The translations under genes and the position numbers were made by a program. From NCBI RefSeq assembly GCF_000348985.1, contig NC_035933.1:248001-312000 (forward strand): 64,000 bases of DNA, in the 5' to 3' direction. The notes under the pieces were generated by a model, which saw nothing but the letters and a program-made list of their open reading frames with translations, ran no database searches and had not been told where the DNA came from. How positions within the stretch are numbered: position 1 is the stretch's first letter; each line of letters starts with the position of its first letter. Origin of the DNA: Huiozyma naganishii CBS 8797 (Eukaryota; Ascomycota; Saccharomycetes; Saccharomycetales; Saccharomycetaceae). Shown in pieces: positions 19,532-29,769 of this stretch.

Positions 19532-20284
19532 TTACCACTTCAACAAGTCGTCCTTGGCGTACAAGTAGTCGTCGAAGATCAACTCGACTTCATCGGTCTT
19601 AGCATCGTACCCGCCGACTCTAATAGATCTGTGGTCCTTGACAATGATGTCACAACCTTTACCCTTCAAGAATTCGACGTCGAAGGTGGTAGCAACACCG
19701 ATGATCTTACAGCCAGCAGCTTGACCAGCGGCGACACCGGCTGGAGCGTCCTCGAAGACGACAACCTTGGACTTCGATGGGTCCTCCTTGTTGATTGGGT
19801 ACCCAAGACCGTTTCTGCCCTTTAGGTATGGCTCTGGGTCTGGCTTACCGTGTTCAACATCAGCGGCGGTGATGAAGTTGGAAGGTCTCTTGATCTTCAA
19901 AAGCTCGAACCATTTGGTGGCCATTTCCTTGGTACCGGACGTAGCGACGGCCCATTTCTCCTTTGGTAGCTCGTTGAAGGAGTTACACAGTTTGACGGCA
20001 CCTGGGACTTCGATGGCGTGTTGGCCGAACTTCTCTGGGATGGACCCTTCCAACTTGGCGACGTACTCGTGGTTGGCAAAGTCTGGAGCGAACTTGGCGA
20101 TAGCGTCGTAAGTTCTCCACCCGTGGGAGATCTTGGTGACGTGGTCAGCGTCGAAGTAAGGCTTGTCCTTACCGAAATCCTGCCACATGGCCGCAAGGGC
20201 TGGCTGCGAGATGATTATAGTACCATCGACGTCGAACAAAGCGGCGTTGACTTTCAGCGATAGAGGTTTCTCTGTTAGTGGCAT
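19532..20284 (-). CDS. GPP2: Glycerol-3-phosphate phosphatase (HAD family)
   Basis: A 250-aa HAD-superfamily phosphatase, the same length as S. cerevisiae Gpp1/Gpp2 (Rhr2/Hor2). It dephosphorylates glycerol-3-phosphate to glycerol, the last step in osmolyte synthesis and redox balancing. The nucleophile motif is FDVDGT with Asp18 and Asp20; ATSGT (motif II), KPDPEPY (motif III) and VFEDAPAG (motif IV) follow. A CCCCT stress-response-like core at 20393-20397 lies about 110 bases upstream, beside a TATA stretch. Synteny with CEM1 and THO1 gives HOR2/GPP2 (YER062C). Confidence 0.96.
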   Translation of the reverse strand: MPLTEKPLSLKVNAALFDVDGTIIISQPALAAMWQDFGKDKPYFDADHVTKISHGWRTYDAIAKFAPDFANHEYVAKLEGSIPEKFGQHAIEVPGAVKLCNSFNELPKEKWAVATSGTKEMATKWFELLKIKRPSNFITAADVEHGKPDPEPYLKGRNGLGYPINKEDPSKSKVVVFEDAPAGVAAGQAAGCKIIGVATTFDVEFLKGKGCDIIVKDHRSIRVGGYDAKTDEVELIFDDYLYAKDDLLKW

Positions 20285-20917
20285 TTTTTAGTGATGTATA
20301 AGTGTGGTTGGTGTATCTAGATACTATCCCAATTGAACAAACCCAAGAACACAATCCAAAGGCTAAGACTACTTATCGGTTATTCCTCCCTCCCCCTCTA
20401 TATATATATGTGTGTGTTTTAGTGGATCACAACGTCGATACAAACAGACCTTAAAGGTTTGACAGAGTCTCGAGAACACTCTTTCCGAAAACGGAAAAAG
20501 CAAGAACAAAAATTACGTATTACGCACTCACGTTTCTTTTTTTTTCAAAAGCCTATTGTGTTTTTTGCTGCTATTTCCCGCGGGTACTTATATCACTTCT
20601 GACGAAGCAGGCAAGGCGCTACGTTTCTTTTCTTTTCTTTGCCGGCAAACGTTGCTTTTCTCGGAAAAACTCAGTCACGTGAAGAGCTTGCAGTTTTTCC
20701 GATTTTCCTGCGAAACCGGAAGAATTTGGGGGTTTTTCCGGTGTAGATGTTCCGGGTAACATTTCCCGTCTCGAGGCCCCAAAAAACGAAGTTTCGCGTG
20801 TCTCGAAGAGGAGCTCCCCCCTCCAAGAGGGTGAGGGTGCTGATATTTTAGCGAAATTGCACTTTGAGCGTGAGCGTGTGCGTGAGCGTGTGCGTGTGCG
20901 TGAGAGGTAGGCTGAAC
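20285..20917. promoter_or_regulatory. Divergent GPP / THO1 promoter
   Basis: 633 bases. On the GPP side: a CCCCT core at 20393-20397 and TATATATATA at 20400-20409. On the THO1 side: GTCACGTGA at 20674-20682, a Cbf1-type E-box, and a GCGTGA/GCGTGT repeat tract at 20866-20905 just before the THO1 ATG. Factor assignments are inferred from consensus only. Confidence 0.5.
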
Positions 20918-21505
20918 ATGGGTGATTACGTTAGGCAGACAGTGGTGCAGTTGAAGCAGTTGCTGAGCGAGCGCGGGCTGCCCACTGATGGGCTGAAGCA
21001 TGCCTTGATCGCAAGGCTGGAGGAGAACGACGAGAACGCGAAGAAGCAGGCGCCAGCTGCAACGGAGCCAGAGAAAGTGGAAGCGGTGCCAGCAGCAGTG
21101 GAGCCGGAACAAGTGGCGCCGGTTGTGCAGGAGCCCCCAGCGGTTGCACAGGAGACCGCCGTTGAAGTAGCCGTCCCCTCCGGTCCTACCACTACAGTCT
21201 CAGAAGCGGCCAAGAAGGAGACCCCACAGCAGATGCCGCCTCCTGAACAGATCAAGAAGATGGCATTGGACCTTCTGAACAAGAAACTCTACCGTGCTGA
21301 GAAATTCGGCGCGGACGAGACGCAAGCTGCAGAACTGAAGAGGTTGATCAATCGGGTTGAGAAGTTCGGGTTGGACAAACAAAACCCGTTGATGGTCGAG
21401 TTGGGGCTCGTGAAGCCCAAGCCAAAGCCAAAGCCCAAGCCAGCACAGCAGGGGAAGGTCGCGAAGAAGGGCGGGAAGAACCGTGCCAACAGTAAGAGAC
21501 GTTGA
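20918..21505 (+). CDS. THO1: SAP-domain nuclear RNA-binding protein Tho1
   Basis: A 195-aa protein (S. cerevisiae Tho1: 218). It acts in co-transcriptional mRNP formation and suppresses THO-complex defects. The ATG at 20918 gives MGDYVRQTVVQLKQLL, the start of the SAP domain (about residues 1-40, with LKHALIARLEEN). An Ala/Pro/Glu-rich linker follows. The C-terminal RNA-binding helices contain LNKKLYRAEKFGADE and LINRVEKFGLD. The tail is basic, with a KPKPKPKP repeat and KKGGKNRANSKRR. The frame stays open upstream without an ATG and is repeat sequence there, so the shorter start is preferred. Confidence 0.93.
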   Translation: MGDYVRQTVVQLKQLLSERGLPTDGLKHALIARLEENDENAKKQAPAATEPEKVEAVPAAVEPEQVAPVVQEPPAVAQETAVEVAVPSGPTTTVSEAAKKETPQQMPPPEQIKKMALDLLNKKLYRAEKFGADETQAAELKRLINRVEKFGLDKQNPLMVELGLVKPKPKPKPKPAQQGKVAKKGGKNRANSKRR

Positions 21506-21729
21506 AAAAATAACCCCATCATGTAACTGTATTAGTATCTTTACGTATTATGTGTCCCTAACAACATTATTATCATGCGGGGATGAGAAGGAATATCTGT
21601 ATTTGGTGGAGCTCTTGGTGTGACCACGGCTGCAAAGCCAGTGGAGTCCCGCAAGAGGTGCGTATATCTGTATGTATGTATATGTGTGTACTGTGCTCCA
21701 ATGGGTGTGCGTGAGAGGACATAAGCGGT

Positions 21730-22863
21730 TCATAGCGTTTGGTGGATAGGTTGTGGGAGCGTGCCGTTGGCGAAGGACTCCTTGACTATGAGGTTGGGGA
21801 GGATCGGTTGTGGGGAAATGTTGACCTGTGAGGAGACGGCGCTGAGGATCTTGAGTCCGTTGACGTCGTTGCCCAGCGGTGGTAGCGTGGTCTGCTGTGT
21901 CTGTTGTGGCGGGCCGTTCGTACCCAAGTGTATTATGATTTCGTTCAATGGGTAAAGTGTTGCGTCGAACCCGAAGTCCTTGACGATGGAGCCTATCACC
22001 GTGTACAGGAACTTTAATTGCAACTCTGACCTCATCGTCGCGAACATGGGGAGTGCGCTGAACAAGTGTGCCGCGAGACTGTTGTGGAAAGTCTGTTGTA
22101 GCACGTTACCCTTGTTTGCAAGGTCCCCCTGTGCGACGACAAACGCGACAGATGACCGTATGGACATTTCGCCCAAGGGGACCAAATCGCGCGGTGTCAC
22201 GACGTTGCCATCGACCACTTTCGCGAAAGTGGTCGAATTCCTCACGTTTCGTAGTAGTTTCTGCATCAGTGAGCTGCGAGGGTTTGCACCTGGCGGGGTA
22301 CCCTGTGGCAGGTTGAGCAGTTGAGTAAACACACCTCGCAGCAGGGAAGCGTCGTTATTGATCATCGCCACTGGCGGCAACACCGGTTGTGGGTGTGTCG
22401 TTACACCCAACTGTGGGTTTCTCTCCAACTGCACTCTTGGGGGTGCAAGCTCCTTCTTCCCCAGTGAGAATGGCTGCTGCACGTTTGTGTTTGGCGATGA
22501 TAAAGACGAGAGAGAGGAGAGCGGCGAGTGCTGTGGGGATGATCCAGTTGAGGAATTGGCTGACGAGGAGGACAATCTGAGTTCTGACAGTTTCTTCTTC
22601 GATCTTTTCCTGTTCCTCCTTACGGACTGTACAGCAGCGGTGACCAATTTCTCAAACTCCAAGGCGCTACTCTCTGGGAACTCGAACTCTTCTCTGAGCA
22701 GAGTTGCAATCTGTCTAATGTTATCATCTTGTTCTGAGGCTTTCCTCTCGCTGAGTCCAAACCTGTCTATGAGTTCCAACCTCCGCGACGAAAACTGTTT
22801 CCACTTCTTCTCATTAGTGAACTTGAGAAGCTCTCTTATTCTATGCGTGGTACCTTTCCCCAT
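21730..22863 (-). CDS. VHR2: Vhr1/Vhr2-type transcriptional activator
   Basis: A 377-aa protein with the Vhr1 DNA-binding domain at the very N-terminus: GKGTTHRIRELLKFTNEKKW, then WKQFSSRRLELIDRFGLS, ASEQDDNIRQIA and VTAAVQSVRRNRKRSKKK (to about residue 92). Vhr1 activates VHT1 and BIO5 under low biotin; Vhr2 is its ohnologue. The middle is Ser/Pro-rich, and a C-terminal block with AFVVAQGDLANKGNVLQQTFHNSL resembles the conserved Vhr C-terminal region. It is shorter than both S. cerevisiae proteins (505 and 640). Position before ICL1 matches VHR2 (YER064C). Confidence 0.9.
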   Translation of the reverse strand: MGKGTTHRIRELLKFTNEKKWKQFSSRRLELIDRFGLSERKASEQDDNIRQIATLLREEFEFPESSALEFEKLVTAAVQSVRRNRKRSKKKLSELRLSSSSANSSTGSSPQHSPLSSLSSLSSPNTNVQQPFSLGKKELAPPRVQLERNPQLGVTTHPQPVLPPVAMINNDASLLRGVFTQLLNLPQGTPPGANPRSSLMQKLLRNVRNSTTFAKVVDGNVVTPRDLVPLGEMSIRSSVAFVVAQGDLANKGNVLQQTFHNSLAAHLFSALPMFATMRSELQLKFLYTVIGSIVKDFGFDATLYPLNEIIIHLGTNGPPQQTQQTTLPPLGNDVNGLKILSAVSSQVNISPQPILPNLIVKESFANGTLPQPIHQTL

Positions 22864-24047
22864 ACTCGAGAAATCTTATTATAATTTAAATTCTTACGGA
22901 AAAAAAAAAAACATTATGATTCAATTGTTCCTATTGAGTCGTAGTGGGGGGGAGGGGGGGAGATCAGAATCAACGGTGTATATATATATATATATACACG
23001 ACTCCTGATACAAAAAATAAACTTGTCGCGTAGAAAGGAAAAACCACGAATACGACACTGACGGGGAGGGGGTTCTTGCCGAAAAAAAGTCACTTACGTC
23101 GATTTGTCTCAACGACGTTCACAAGGTATAAATAACGTAACACCGTTTGTAACACGAGAATGGAGAAGAACCAAAAACCGGTAAAAAAAAAAAAATTGAA
23201 CCGCGGAGAGTCAAAATAGGAGAGACGTGCGCAGAGGGAAAAAACACCCGTTGCGGATCCGAGATGCAGGAAAGTCAGAGGTGCCCAGAATATAGTGGGG
23301 AACACGAAGACTCCTCCTTCAAGAAGCGAGCACAGCCGACTAGTGGCAAACGTGTTCCATATATATACGTATGTGTGTTGCATGGCTCTGCTAGCCGTGG
23401 AGATCCCTGTCATCGAGGGGCAATGAAAAAACAAACAGGAAAAAGGGCTTTACTTTGGCCACAAACCCGTCCTCCGTCGCCCGCGCAGTTGGCACCAAAA
23501 AAAGAGCGAAAGACCCCAGTAGTTTTCACGCAATCCGTAGGCAGCGGCTGTGTACACAACACAATACAGCATTGCTCTTGGAAGACTCAAACGTGTGCCG
23601 TTTAGGCTCTGAGGTTGTTGTTGTTGCCTCCGCTTTGTCCCTCTCTTGTCCCCCCATACAAAGCTACACATTCCCCAAAGCGGGAATACGGCCCACGAGC
23701 GAGCGGGGGGGACTGCTTAGTCACTGTGTAGTGACTATAAGGAGAGAGGGGCCGGTTTCGACTGTGCCGTGCTGCACCCGGGGGGGTGGCGTAGTCACCC
23801 GCGGAATTAAGGCGGGTGAGGCACAGAGGGACACCCGCGGGGCGCACCTTCTTCCGCGGAACGTTTCCGGAAAAAGGCGGGAGAGACAAGAAACAGTCGG
23901 CTCTAAACTTCTCGGATCCGGAGGCGCACGGGTGTACTGGCCGCAGAGAAACACTCGCGTGGGGATGGAAACAGTGAGAGATTTATTGTTATCACTCTAT
24001 GGAAAGAATATATACCAGTTTGCGTGGACGTGGCCAGTTAGTTACAT
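22864..24047. other. Long VHR2 upstream region / ICL1 3' flank
   Basis: 1.18 kb. A (TA)n tract lies at 22979-22996, G-runs at 22946-22960 and a G/C-rich section at 23440-23960. An antisense frame running into ICL1 has no ATG start and no homology. No RNA gene is recognised. Confidence 0.5.
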
Positions 24048-25715
24048 TCACAGCTTGCTCTTGAATTGTTCCTCGGTGACACCTTCGCCCATCGCTGCAG
24101 TGGCACTGACACCGCCTTGCGCCAATTTCAGTATACCGTCGATGTACTCGGCCCCAGACCATTTCTGGTGCTTTAGCACGTCGACACCCTCTTCCATCTC
24201 ACGTAACTGCACGTTTTGGGCGTACGCCTTCATCCCGTTCTGGGCGAAATCGCGCGAGAAATTGTTGATCGCTAGTGCGGTGGTGTGCAACCCGGCAAGC
24301 GTAATGAATTGCCATATGTAACCCAGTTGCCCCAAACGGTTGATGAAAGTGTACTGTTCGTCCACGGACATAGCCTTCTGCCAGTTGAAAGAGGGGGACA
24401 GGTTGTAGGCAAGCCATTTGTCTGGGTATTGTGCACGTACACCAGCGGCAAACTCGACGGCTTGTTCGTAGTCTGGGTAGTTCGATTCCATCCACACTAA
24501 GTCGGCGTATGGTGCAAATGCACGAGCTCTCATCACGGCACATTGTGTGCCGCCCCTGTAACGGTACAGACCTTCACGGACACGTGGTAGTTCCCAGTCA
24601 AAGAAGATCGGTTCTCCGAGCAAAGACTCAGCTAGTGCACGGGCCTCCCTGTGCGATGTCTCAGTTAATGGGCCGACTTTCGCGTTGAACTCGTCAATGA
24701 TACGTTTCTTCTCAGAGGACGATTTCGAGGATTTGTTCACTTTGTCAGCAAACGCCTCGTGGAATAACTTCAACCCTGCTTGTTCACACCACTCTTTCTC
24801 CACGCGAGCCAGTTCGTCCCCCGAGGCACCCTTAATAGCAGCATCGTTCAAAGTCTCCACAAGAGATAGCTTAAGGTTCTCGTTTGTCGCGCCGACGATA
24901 AAGTAGTGGTCCCTCGTGTCAATAGTGGACGAGATCAAAGTGGCAGCCTCGGAATCCGTTCTTGCAACGATGATCAGGTCAGAGTTCATCACATCAGCAC
25001 ACATACGGATCGTGACTAACCGCGAAACGTGCTCAGAGACGGGGATCACACATCTCCCAGCCATGTGGCCACACTTCTTGTTCGTAGAGGTCTGGTCCTC
25101 CATGTGGATACCAGCGGCACCACGCTCAATGAACATCTTTGTCAACTTGTAAACGGCGGTCAACCCACCGTGGCCCGCATCCGCGTCAGCGATAATGGGG
25201 GTCAGGTAGTCCGTGGCTGGACCAAGCTGCTTCAATTCCTCCTCAGAGGTCGCATGCGCCCTTGCCTCCCATTGCTTCCGGTCGTGGAACTGTTGCGCCT
25301 TGAACAGATGCTCCACTTTGTTGGGCACAGTGTCCATGGGGTAATCAGCGAGATCTGGACCTGGCTCGTTGGAAGTCGAAGCAGTAGAGGAACACTGCCA
25401 CCCGGAGACGTAGATCGTGTCCAAGTATTTAGCCATCTGAGTCACTTGCACTGGGTCCAATGCACCGAAAGTCTGGGAGACGGTCTTGTTCGCGTTATGT
25501 TCCGCCAAGACACCGTACAGTTTTTGAGCGACGACTGAGGATGGGTACGTTAGTGCTGGGAAAGTACCACGTCTCACGGCAATATCGCGGGCGCTGTAGA
25601 TCCTGTTGGTGTGCTTCCAACGGGGCTGGGACCACCATTGCTCGATCTCTTGAGCGTCTTGGTTGATCTTTTCTTGCAGAGCTGCGAAGTTGTTAGCTTC
25701 TTTGATAGTGGGCAT
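24048..25715 (-). CDS. ICL1: Isocitrate lyase (glyoxylate cycle)
   Basis: A 555-aa enzyme (S. cerevisiae Icl1: 557) that splits isocitrate to glyoxylate and succinate, allowing growth on two-carbon sources. The catalytic signature KKCGH is at residues 213-217 with Cys215; [10 protein letters not shown] (metal/substrate loop) and [12 protein letters not shown], a further conserved block, are present. The long eukaryotic insert between residues ~270 and 370 is kept. A consensus CSRE lies 342 bases upstream. Neighbouring tRNA-Ser(UGA) and VHR2 match chromosome V order. Confidence 0.97.
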   Translation of the reverse strand: MPTIKEANNFAALQEKINQDAQEIEQWWSQPRWKHTNRIYSARDIAVRRGTFPALTYPSSVVAQKLYGVLAEHNANKTVSQTFGALDPVQVTQMAKYLDTIYVSGWQCSSTASTSNEPGPDLADYPMDTVPNKVEHLFKAQQFHDRKQWEARAHATSEEELKQLGPATDYLTPIIADADAGHGGLTAVYKLTKMFIERGAAGIHMEDQTSTNKKCGHMAGRCVIPVSEHVSRLVTIRMCADVMNSDLIIVARTDSEAATLISSTIDTRDHYFIVGATNENLKLSLVETLNDAAIKGASGDELARVEKEWCEQAGLKLFHEAFADKVNKSSKSSSEKKRIIDEFNAKVGPLTETSHREARALAESLLGEPIFFDWELPRVREGLYRYRGGTQCAVMRARAFAPYADLVWMESNYPDYEQAVEFAAGVRAQYPDKWLAYNLSPSFNWQKAMSVDEQYTFINRLGQLGYIWQFITLAGLHTTALAINNFSRDFAQNGMKAYAQNVQLREMEEGVDVLKHQKWSGAEYIDGILKLAQGGVSATAAMGEGVTEEQFKSKL

Positions 25716-26293
25716 CTCGAAATATAAGTGGGTGGGATGCTTCTGTTTGGAAGAATTCGATATTTATCGATGGATATTTATATGTATGTCCTTTAAGAGT
25801 AAGAGATAGAACGAACGATGGGATCAGAAATATTACCACCTTGCAGAACTCACTTATATAACAAATTTTATTCAACTCGAACTTCGATGTCTCCGAGAAT
25901 ACGGTTAACCACATCATCGGTTATTTAAGAGACAGCAACCCTTCAAGAGAAGTAGTCACGAGCCACTGACTGGGTCCCTCGGCATAACGGGTTCAGTAGC
26001 AGTAGTGAGCAGTAGTTAACACTCTGGGGCTCTCCATTGGTCCAGAGCGGCAAACCCCGGACAAATGGAGATATTTTTGCAATAGCGGTCACCTGGCCAT
26101 AACAGGAAGAAAGGGAACGCTGGGGTCACGTGGCGGGAAGACCCATTGGGCCTCGGTGCGGATGTCCGATGACTCTTGGGAGACGTGACTGGTGGTACTA
26201 CAAAGGGGTCCCGTAGAGTGGGTACCTGGTACGTGCAGATGCTATGTGCCTATGGGATACTACAGTGGGGAAGAAAAAAGGGCAAAAAAATAA
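25716..26293. other. ICL1 promoter region
   Basis: 578 bases upstream of ICL1 up to the tRNA. Contains the CSRE listed separately, and a partial reverse-strand match to it at 26034-26045. AT-rich from 25740 to 25900. Confidence 0.6.
26057..26068 (+). promoter_or_regulatory. Carbon source-responsive element (CSRE)
   Basis: CCGGACAAATGG fits the CSRE consensus YCGGAYRRAWGG at every position. CSREs are bound by Cat8 and Sip4 and induce gluconeogenic genes when glucose is gone. It lies 342 bases from the ICL1 ATG, so control of ICL1 is the natural reading. Confidence 0.75.
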
Positions 26294-26375
26294 CGACACC
26301 GGCAGGATTTGAACCAGCGCGGGCAGAGCCCAACAGATTTCAAGTCTGTCGCCTTAACCACTCGGCCACAGTGCC
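26294..26375 (-). tRNA. tS(UGA): tRNA-Ser (anticodon UGA)
   Basis: An 82-nt class II tRNA on the minus strand. The acceptor stem pairs GGCACTG with CGGTGTC (two G-U pairs), discriminator G. The D-arm contains the A box (GGCCGAGTGGTTAAGGCG), the anticodon stem-loop is CAGA-CTTGAAA-TCTG with TGA, the variable arm is long as in serine tRNAs, and the B box reads GGTTCAAATCC. No intron. Upstream of ICL1 as in S. cerevisiae tS(UGA)E. Confidence 0.97.
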
Positions 26376-27522
26376 TTCGTAAAAATTTGGAGTTTTTGGG
26401 TCTGTTACACAAGCTGGTATTTTCGACCAAACAGTACGTCTTTAAGTTGTACTAGGGTGTCAACGACACTTGAACATACAAAAGCTTGTAAGTAACAGTA
26501 AAATTGTCAACTCAGCTTTAACGCTGTGTAATTATTTCACCGTTTCAGTGGCGGTTTATTGGAGAGACGGTAGGAAATTCATTCCAAGACTCGAGCAAAG
26601 ATTCACGGATACGGTTCATTGTCAGTCGGAAATGCAGCATAAGGAATCAAAATACGTACAGTTGAAATATAGAGCTGAGCAAACATTATTCATGGACTAC
26701 CCACTGTACGGTCCAACGTAGCTCGACTTTTCTGGAACATACACACACACACACAGACGCCCCCCCTTCCCTTGCAACACGGCGGTGCCCGTCCCTCTCA
26801 AACAGCAAATGTATCCCCTTCACTCCCTCAACTCTTCCCCTCCTCTTCCCCTCCTCTTTAACCCCGCCCCCAGCAGGAGATCTTGACGGTGTACAGCACT
26901 GTATACATAGAGCAGAGCGTAACAGGCAGATCCTGGGACAAACACTGCGCTCCACAGCCGCGTGTCCCCAAATGTCCCTCCCGTGTCCACCCCGTGTCCC
27001 ACCCCTTGCGGGTGTGCGTTTTGTGTACTGCTTCTTCTTCTTCTTCTGCGGGTTTCCCGTGCGAAGAAGGGGCAGAGCGACGCGCGGGGCGGACATTTCC
27101 GGAGAGATGTCCAAATCGGGGAATACCGGACATTCCAACCGTTAGATATGCAATGCGCTTACTTACGCATCCTTCACCCTCACTCTCTCTTATTCAAAGT
27201 TGGACCACTTTCTAACAGAGTCTCCTGCCTTCCCCCCCCCCCTTCATCCTCTCGTTTGATTTGTTCGTGGGGTTGTAATACTACGGCGACGGCGACGGCT
27301 GGTTGAACAGAGTGTCCGTTTTTGTATGCTCCCTCGTATTCTCTCCTTACTCAACAGCAACGCCCCCCCTCCCTCTCACCCCCCCCCCGGCCATCACTGT
27401 GTATATAAATAAGCTTGGATCAAAGTTTCTTGTCTCTGTGTTTTCCTTTTCCTCTTCCTCTTGTACCACTTTATGTCTTTAACTACTTGCAACAAGTACA
27501 CACACATACAATACAATACAAA
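26376..27522. other. Upstream region of RGI1
   Basis: 1.15 kb. CA repeats at 26741-26754, long pyrimidine tracts at 26755-26875, and C-runs at 27230-27242 and 27361-27390. A TATA box (TATATAAAT) lies at 27402-27410, about 115 bases before the RGI1 ATG. No RRT13-like gene is visible here. Confidence 0.5.
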
Positions 27523-27996
27523 ATGCCTAAGAAGGACAAAAAGCCAACTTTCACCAATGTCACCACCAAGTCCGGTGAGACTTTGAAAGTGTTCGACGAT
27601 CTCGACACGTTCGAAACTTTCATCAAGAATGAAACAGAGGACGACGACTTCTCGGACTTGCATTGCCAAGTCAACTACTTGCCGCCTTTTGTCTTGCACC
27701 AGGCCCATGACGACCCAGATAAAGTGAAGGACACGGAGAACTCGCACAACAAGAAGTTCGTGAGACACTTGCACCAACACGTCGAGAAACACTTGTTGAA
27801 GGATCTGAAGCAGGCATTGAACTTGCCAGACATGAAGTTCCACGAGAAGAGTAAAGATGAACAGTTCGACAAGATTACATGGCACTACGCTGAGGAGACG
27901 GAGTACCATGATAAGAAATTCAAAGTTATCGTCGAAGTCACCTGCCACCACGACGATGCATTGGTTAACGTCGACTACAGGACTGTTCCTTTGTAA
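27523..27996 (+). CDS. RGI1: Respiratory growth induced protein Rgi1
   Basis: A 157-aa protein (S. cerevisiae Rgi1: 161), involved in energy metabolism under respiratory conditions; its biochemical activity is not known. Conserved blocks are KVFDDLDTFETFI, NETEDDDF, YLPPFVLHQAHDDP, KKFVRHLHQHVEKHLLKD and KITWHYAEETEYH. The ATG at 27523 follows a CA/AT-rich leader typical of highly expressed yeast genes; an in-frame extension upstream has no earlier ATG. RGI2 is the chromosome IX ohnologue. Confidence 0.95.
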   Translation: MPKKDKKPTFTNVTTKSGETLKVFDDLDTFETFIKNETEDDDFSDLHCQVNYLPPFVLHQAHDDPDKVKDTENSHNKKFVRHLHQHVEKHLLKDLKQALNLPDMKFHEKSKDEQFDKITWHYAEETEYHDKKFKVIVEVTCHHDDALVNVDYRTVPL

Positions 27997-28746
27997 GTAA
28001 TGACCAATGTGAAAGGGGAGGATACAAACTCCTTCAAGTGTACATTTGTATAACCACTCTTTATGTACCCGCAAATCTAATGATTACGATGTTATTCACC
28101 GAGCAGAGGTACTCACAGGTGGTCGCCTGATTCATACCTTGCTTTCTCTTTCTCTTTACCAGTTTCGATGGTGAATTGCAGCTCGAGTAGGTTAACCGGT
28201 GTCGAGTAATCAAATCCAGAAAGCTGGCTCTCAGATTGCAACTTTCTGGAAAGTTCAGATCTGGTTCAGACACCGTTCCCACACTTTAATTTGGTTTCTA
28301 ATGTTTAAGATACGCAAATTGAAGGGGTTTGGGGGTCGGTCGACGGGACTCCGAAGTAACAGAGGAACTTTGAAAGGGTTCTAGGGCACAATCCTTCCCA
28401 CAGTATCATCTTCTTGTGCTTATACGTTTATTAGAAAGGTACGAGTTGATTAGGCCGAATACGTTCGGCCGAACAAATTCGGCCGATTCGGTCGGGTTAC
28501 CTTGTTTTGTTGTATGGCAATATTTCTTTGCAGCACTTTCACAATAGCATTGGGGACATGAATTAGTTGCTGGTTCGGTCGAACGAAGGGTTTTGTCGCC
28601 TTATTGGGCTCAGCTAACACCATGGTCAAGATCATATATAAATGGCAGTGAGCTGCTCGTCAAATGCCGTCTGTCCAATTGGTTCCCTTTTGCCATTGCA
28701 GGATCTCACCAGCAAAATAGCGAACTAGTCTCAAACAGAACAAAAT
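27997..28746. other. Intergenic: RGI1 3' flank and reductase promoter
   Basis: 750 bases. The reductase side holds the TTCGG(C/T)CGAA repeat cluster listed separately and a TATA-like GATCATATATAAATGG near 28630-28645. No gene is seen. Confidence 0.6.
28453..28583. promoter_or_regulatory. Cluster of TTCGGYCGAA palindromes
   Basis: Full 10-base units occur at 28464-28473 (TTCGGCCGAA, a perfect palindrome) and 28574-28583 (TTCGGTCGAA). Partial units lie at 28453-28459, 28479-28487 and 28488-28495. Repeated CGG half-sites of this kind suggest a zinc-cluster (Zn2Cys6) activator acting on the downstream reductase gene. The factor is not identified. Confidence 0.55.
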
Positions 28747-29769
28747 ATGAGTGTAGTCAAACAAGTACGTTTCGGTAACACAGGGATGAAGATCTCTCCC
28801 TTCATTGTTGGGTGTATGTCGTATGGTGACCGGAAACGAATCCCCTGGGTCATAGAGGACGAGGAGAAAGTTTTTGAGATTTTGAAGTACTGTTACGACC
28901 ACGGTGTCAGGACTTTCGACACCGCTAATGTTTATAGTAACGGGGTCAGCGAAAGGTTGCTCGGTAAATTTTTGAAGAAGTACAATATCAACAGAGAAAC
29001 GGTTGTCATCCTGACAAAAGTCTACTTCCCAGTGGATGAATCTTTGGAGCCCTTCAAAATAGGCGGTGAAAATGATCCATTGACTGATGTCACACTTTCA
29101 AACCAGAGAGGGTTGTCAAGAAAGAACATCCTTGCCAGTGTGGACAAATCTGTTGAAAGATTGGGCACGTACATTGATGTTTTGCAAATCCACAGATTGG
29201 ATCATGAATGTACCGGGAAGGAGATTATGAAGGCATTGAACGATGTTGTCGAATCAAACAAGGTTAGGTACGTCGGTGCTTCCACAATGTTGGCAACCGA
29301 ATTTGTTGAACTTCAGATGATCGCTGAAAAGTACGATTGGTTCCAATTTGTTAGCTCCCAAACTGAATACAGCTTGCTGTTCAGGGAAGACGAAAGGGAG
29401 CTCCTTTCTTACACAAAGCGGAACAACATTGCTGTTCTTCCATGGTCGCCCAATGCAGGTGGGTATTTGTGTAGGCCGTTAGACGCGGCCACAGAAAGAA
29501 GTAACTCTAACACATACAAAACAGAAATCACAGAAGGTGACAAAATCACTATTAAGAGAGTCGAGGAGATTGCGAAAAAGAAAAGCGTGTCAATGGCTAT
29601 GATTTCTGAAGCCTGGGTGATGAGCAAGGGCTATAATCCTATCATTGGGTTCAGTTCTGTTGAGAGAGTGAAGGAAGCGATCGAAGCCACCAAAATTGAG
29701 TTGACTGAAGAAGAAATCAATTATCTGGAAGAACCATACCAGCCAAAAAAATACTTCATTGTTAATTGA
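28747..29769 (+). CDS. Aldo-keto reductase, YPL088W/AAD-like
   Basis: A 340-aa NADPH-dependent aldo-keto reductase, closest in my reading to the putative aryl-alcohol dehydrogenase YPL088W. The catalytic tetrad is present: Asp58 and Tyr63 (FDTANVYSNG), Lys91 (ILTKVYF) and His149 (LQIHRLDH). DLSNQ/TLSNQRGLSRKNI and VRYVGASTMLATEF are typical. No such gene lies between RGI1 and MOT2 in S. cerevisiae, so it is inserted or was lost there. Physiological substrate unknown. Confidence 0.9.
   Translation: MSVVKQVRFGNTGMKISPFIVGCMSYGDRKRIPWVIEDEEKVFEILKYCYDHGVRTFDTANVYSNGVSERLLGKFLKKYNINRETVVILTKVYFPVDESLEPFKIGGENDPLTDVTLSNQRGLSRKNILASVDKSVERLGTYIDVLQIHRLDHECTGKEIMKALNDVVESNKVRYVGASTMLATEFVELQMIAEKYDWFQFVSSQTEYSLLFREDERELLSYTKRNNIAVLPWSPNAGGYLCRPLDAATERSNSNTYKTEITEGDKITIKRVEEIAKKKSVSMAMISEAWVMSKGYNPIIGFSSVERVKEAIEATKIELTEEEINYLEEPYQPKKYFIVN

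Noticed and set aside
20864..20917. 18-codon extension of THO1 upstream of 20918
   Set aside because: It is the GCGTGA/GCGTGT repeat read in frame and has no ATG.
23455..24321. 288-codon plus-strand frame across the VHR2-ICL1 spacer and into ICL1
   Set aside because: No ATG at its start, no known homology, and its 3' half is antisense to ICL1, where G/C-rich codons keep the opposite strand open.
27415..27522. 36-codon upstream extension of RGI1
   Set aside because: Begins without ATG and covers the TATA-leader region; the ATG at 27523 aligns with Rgi1.
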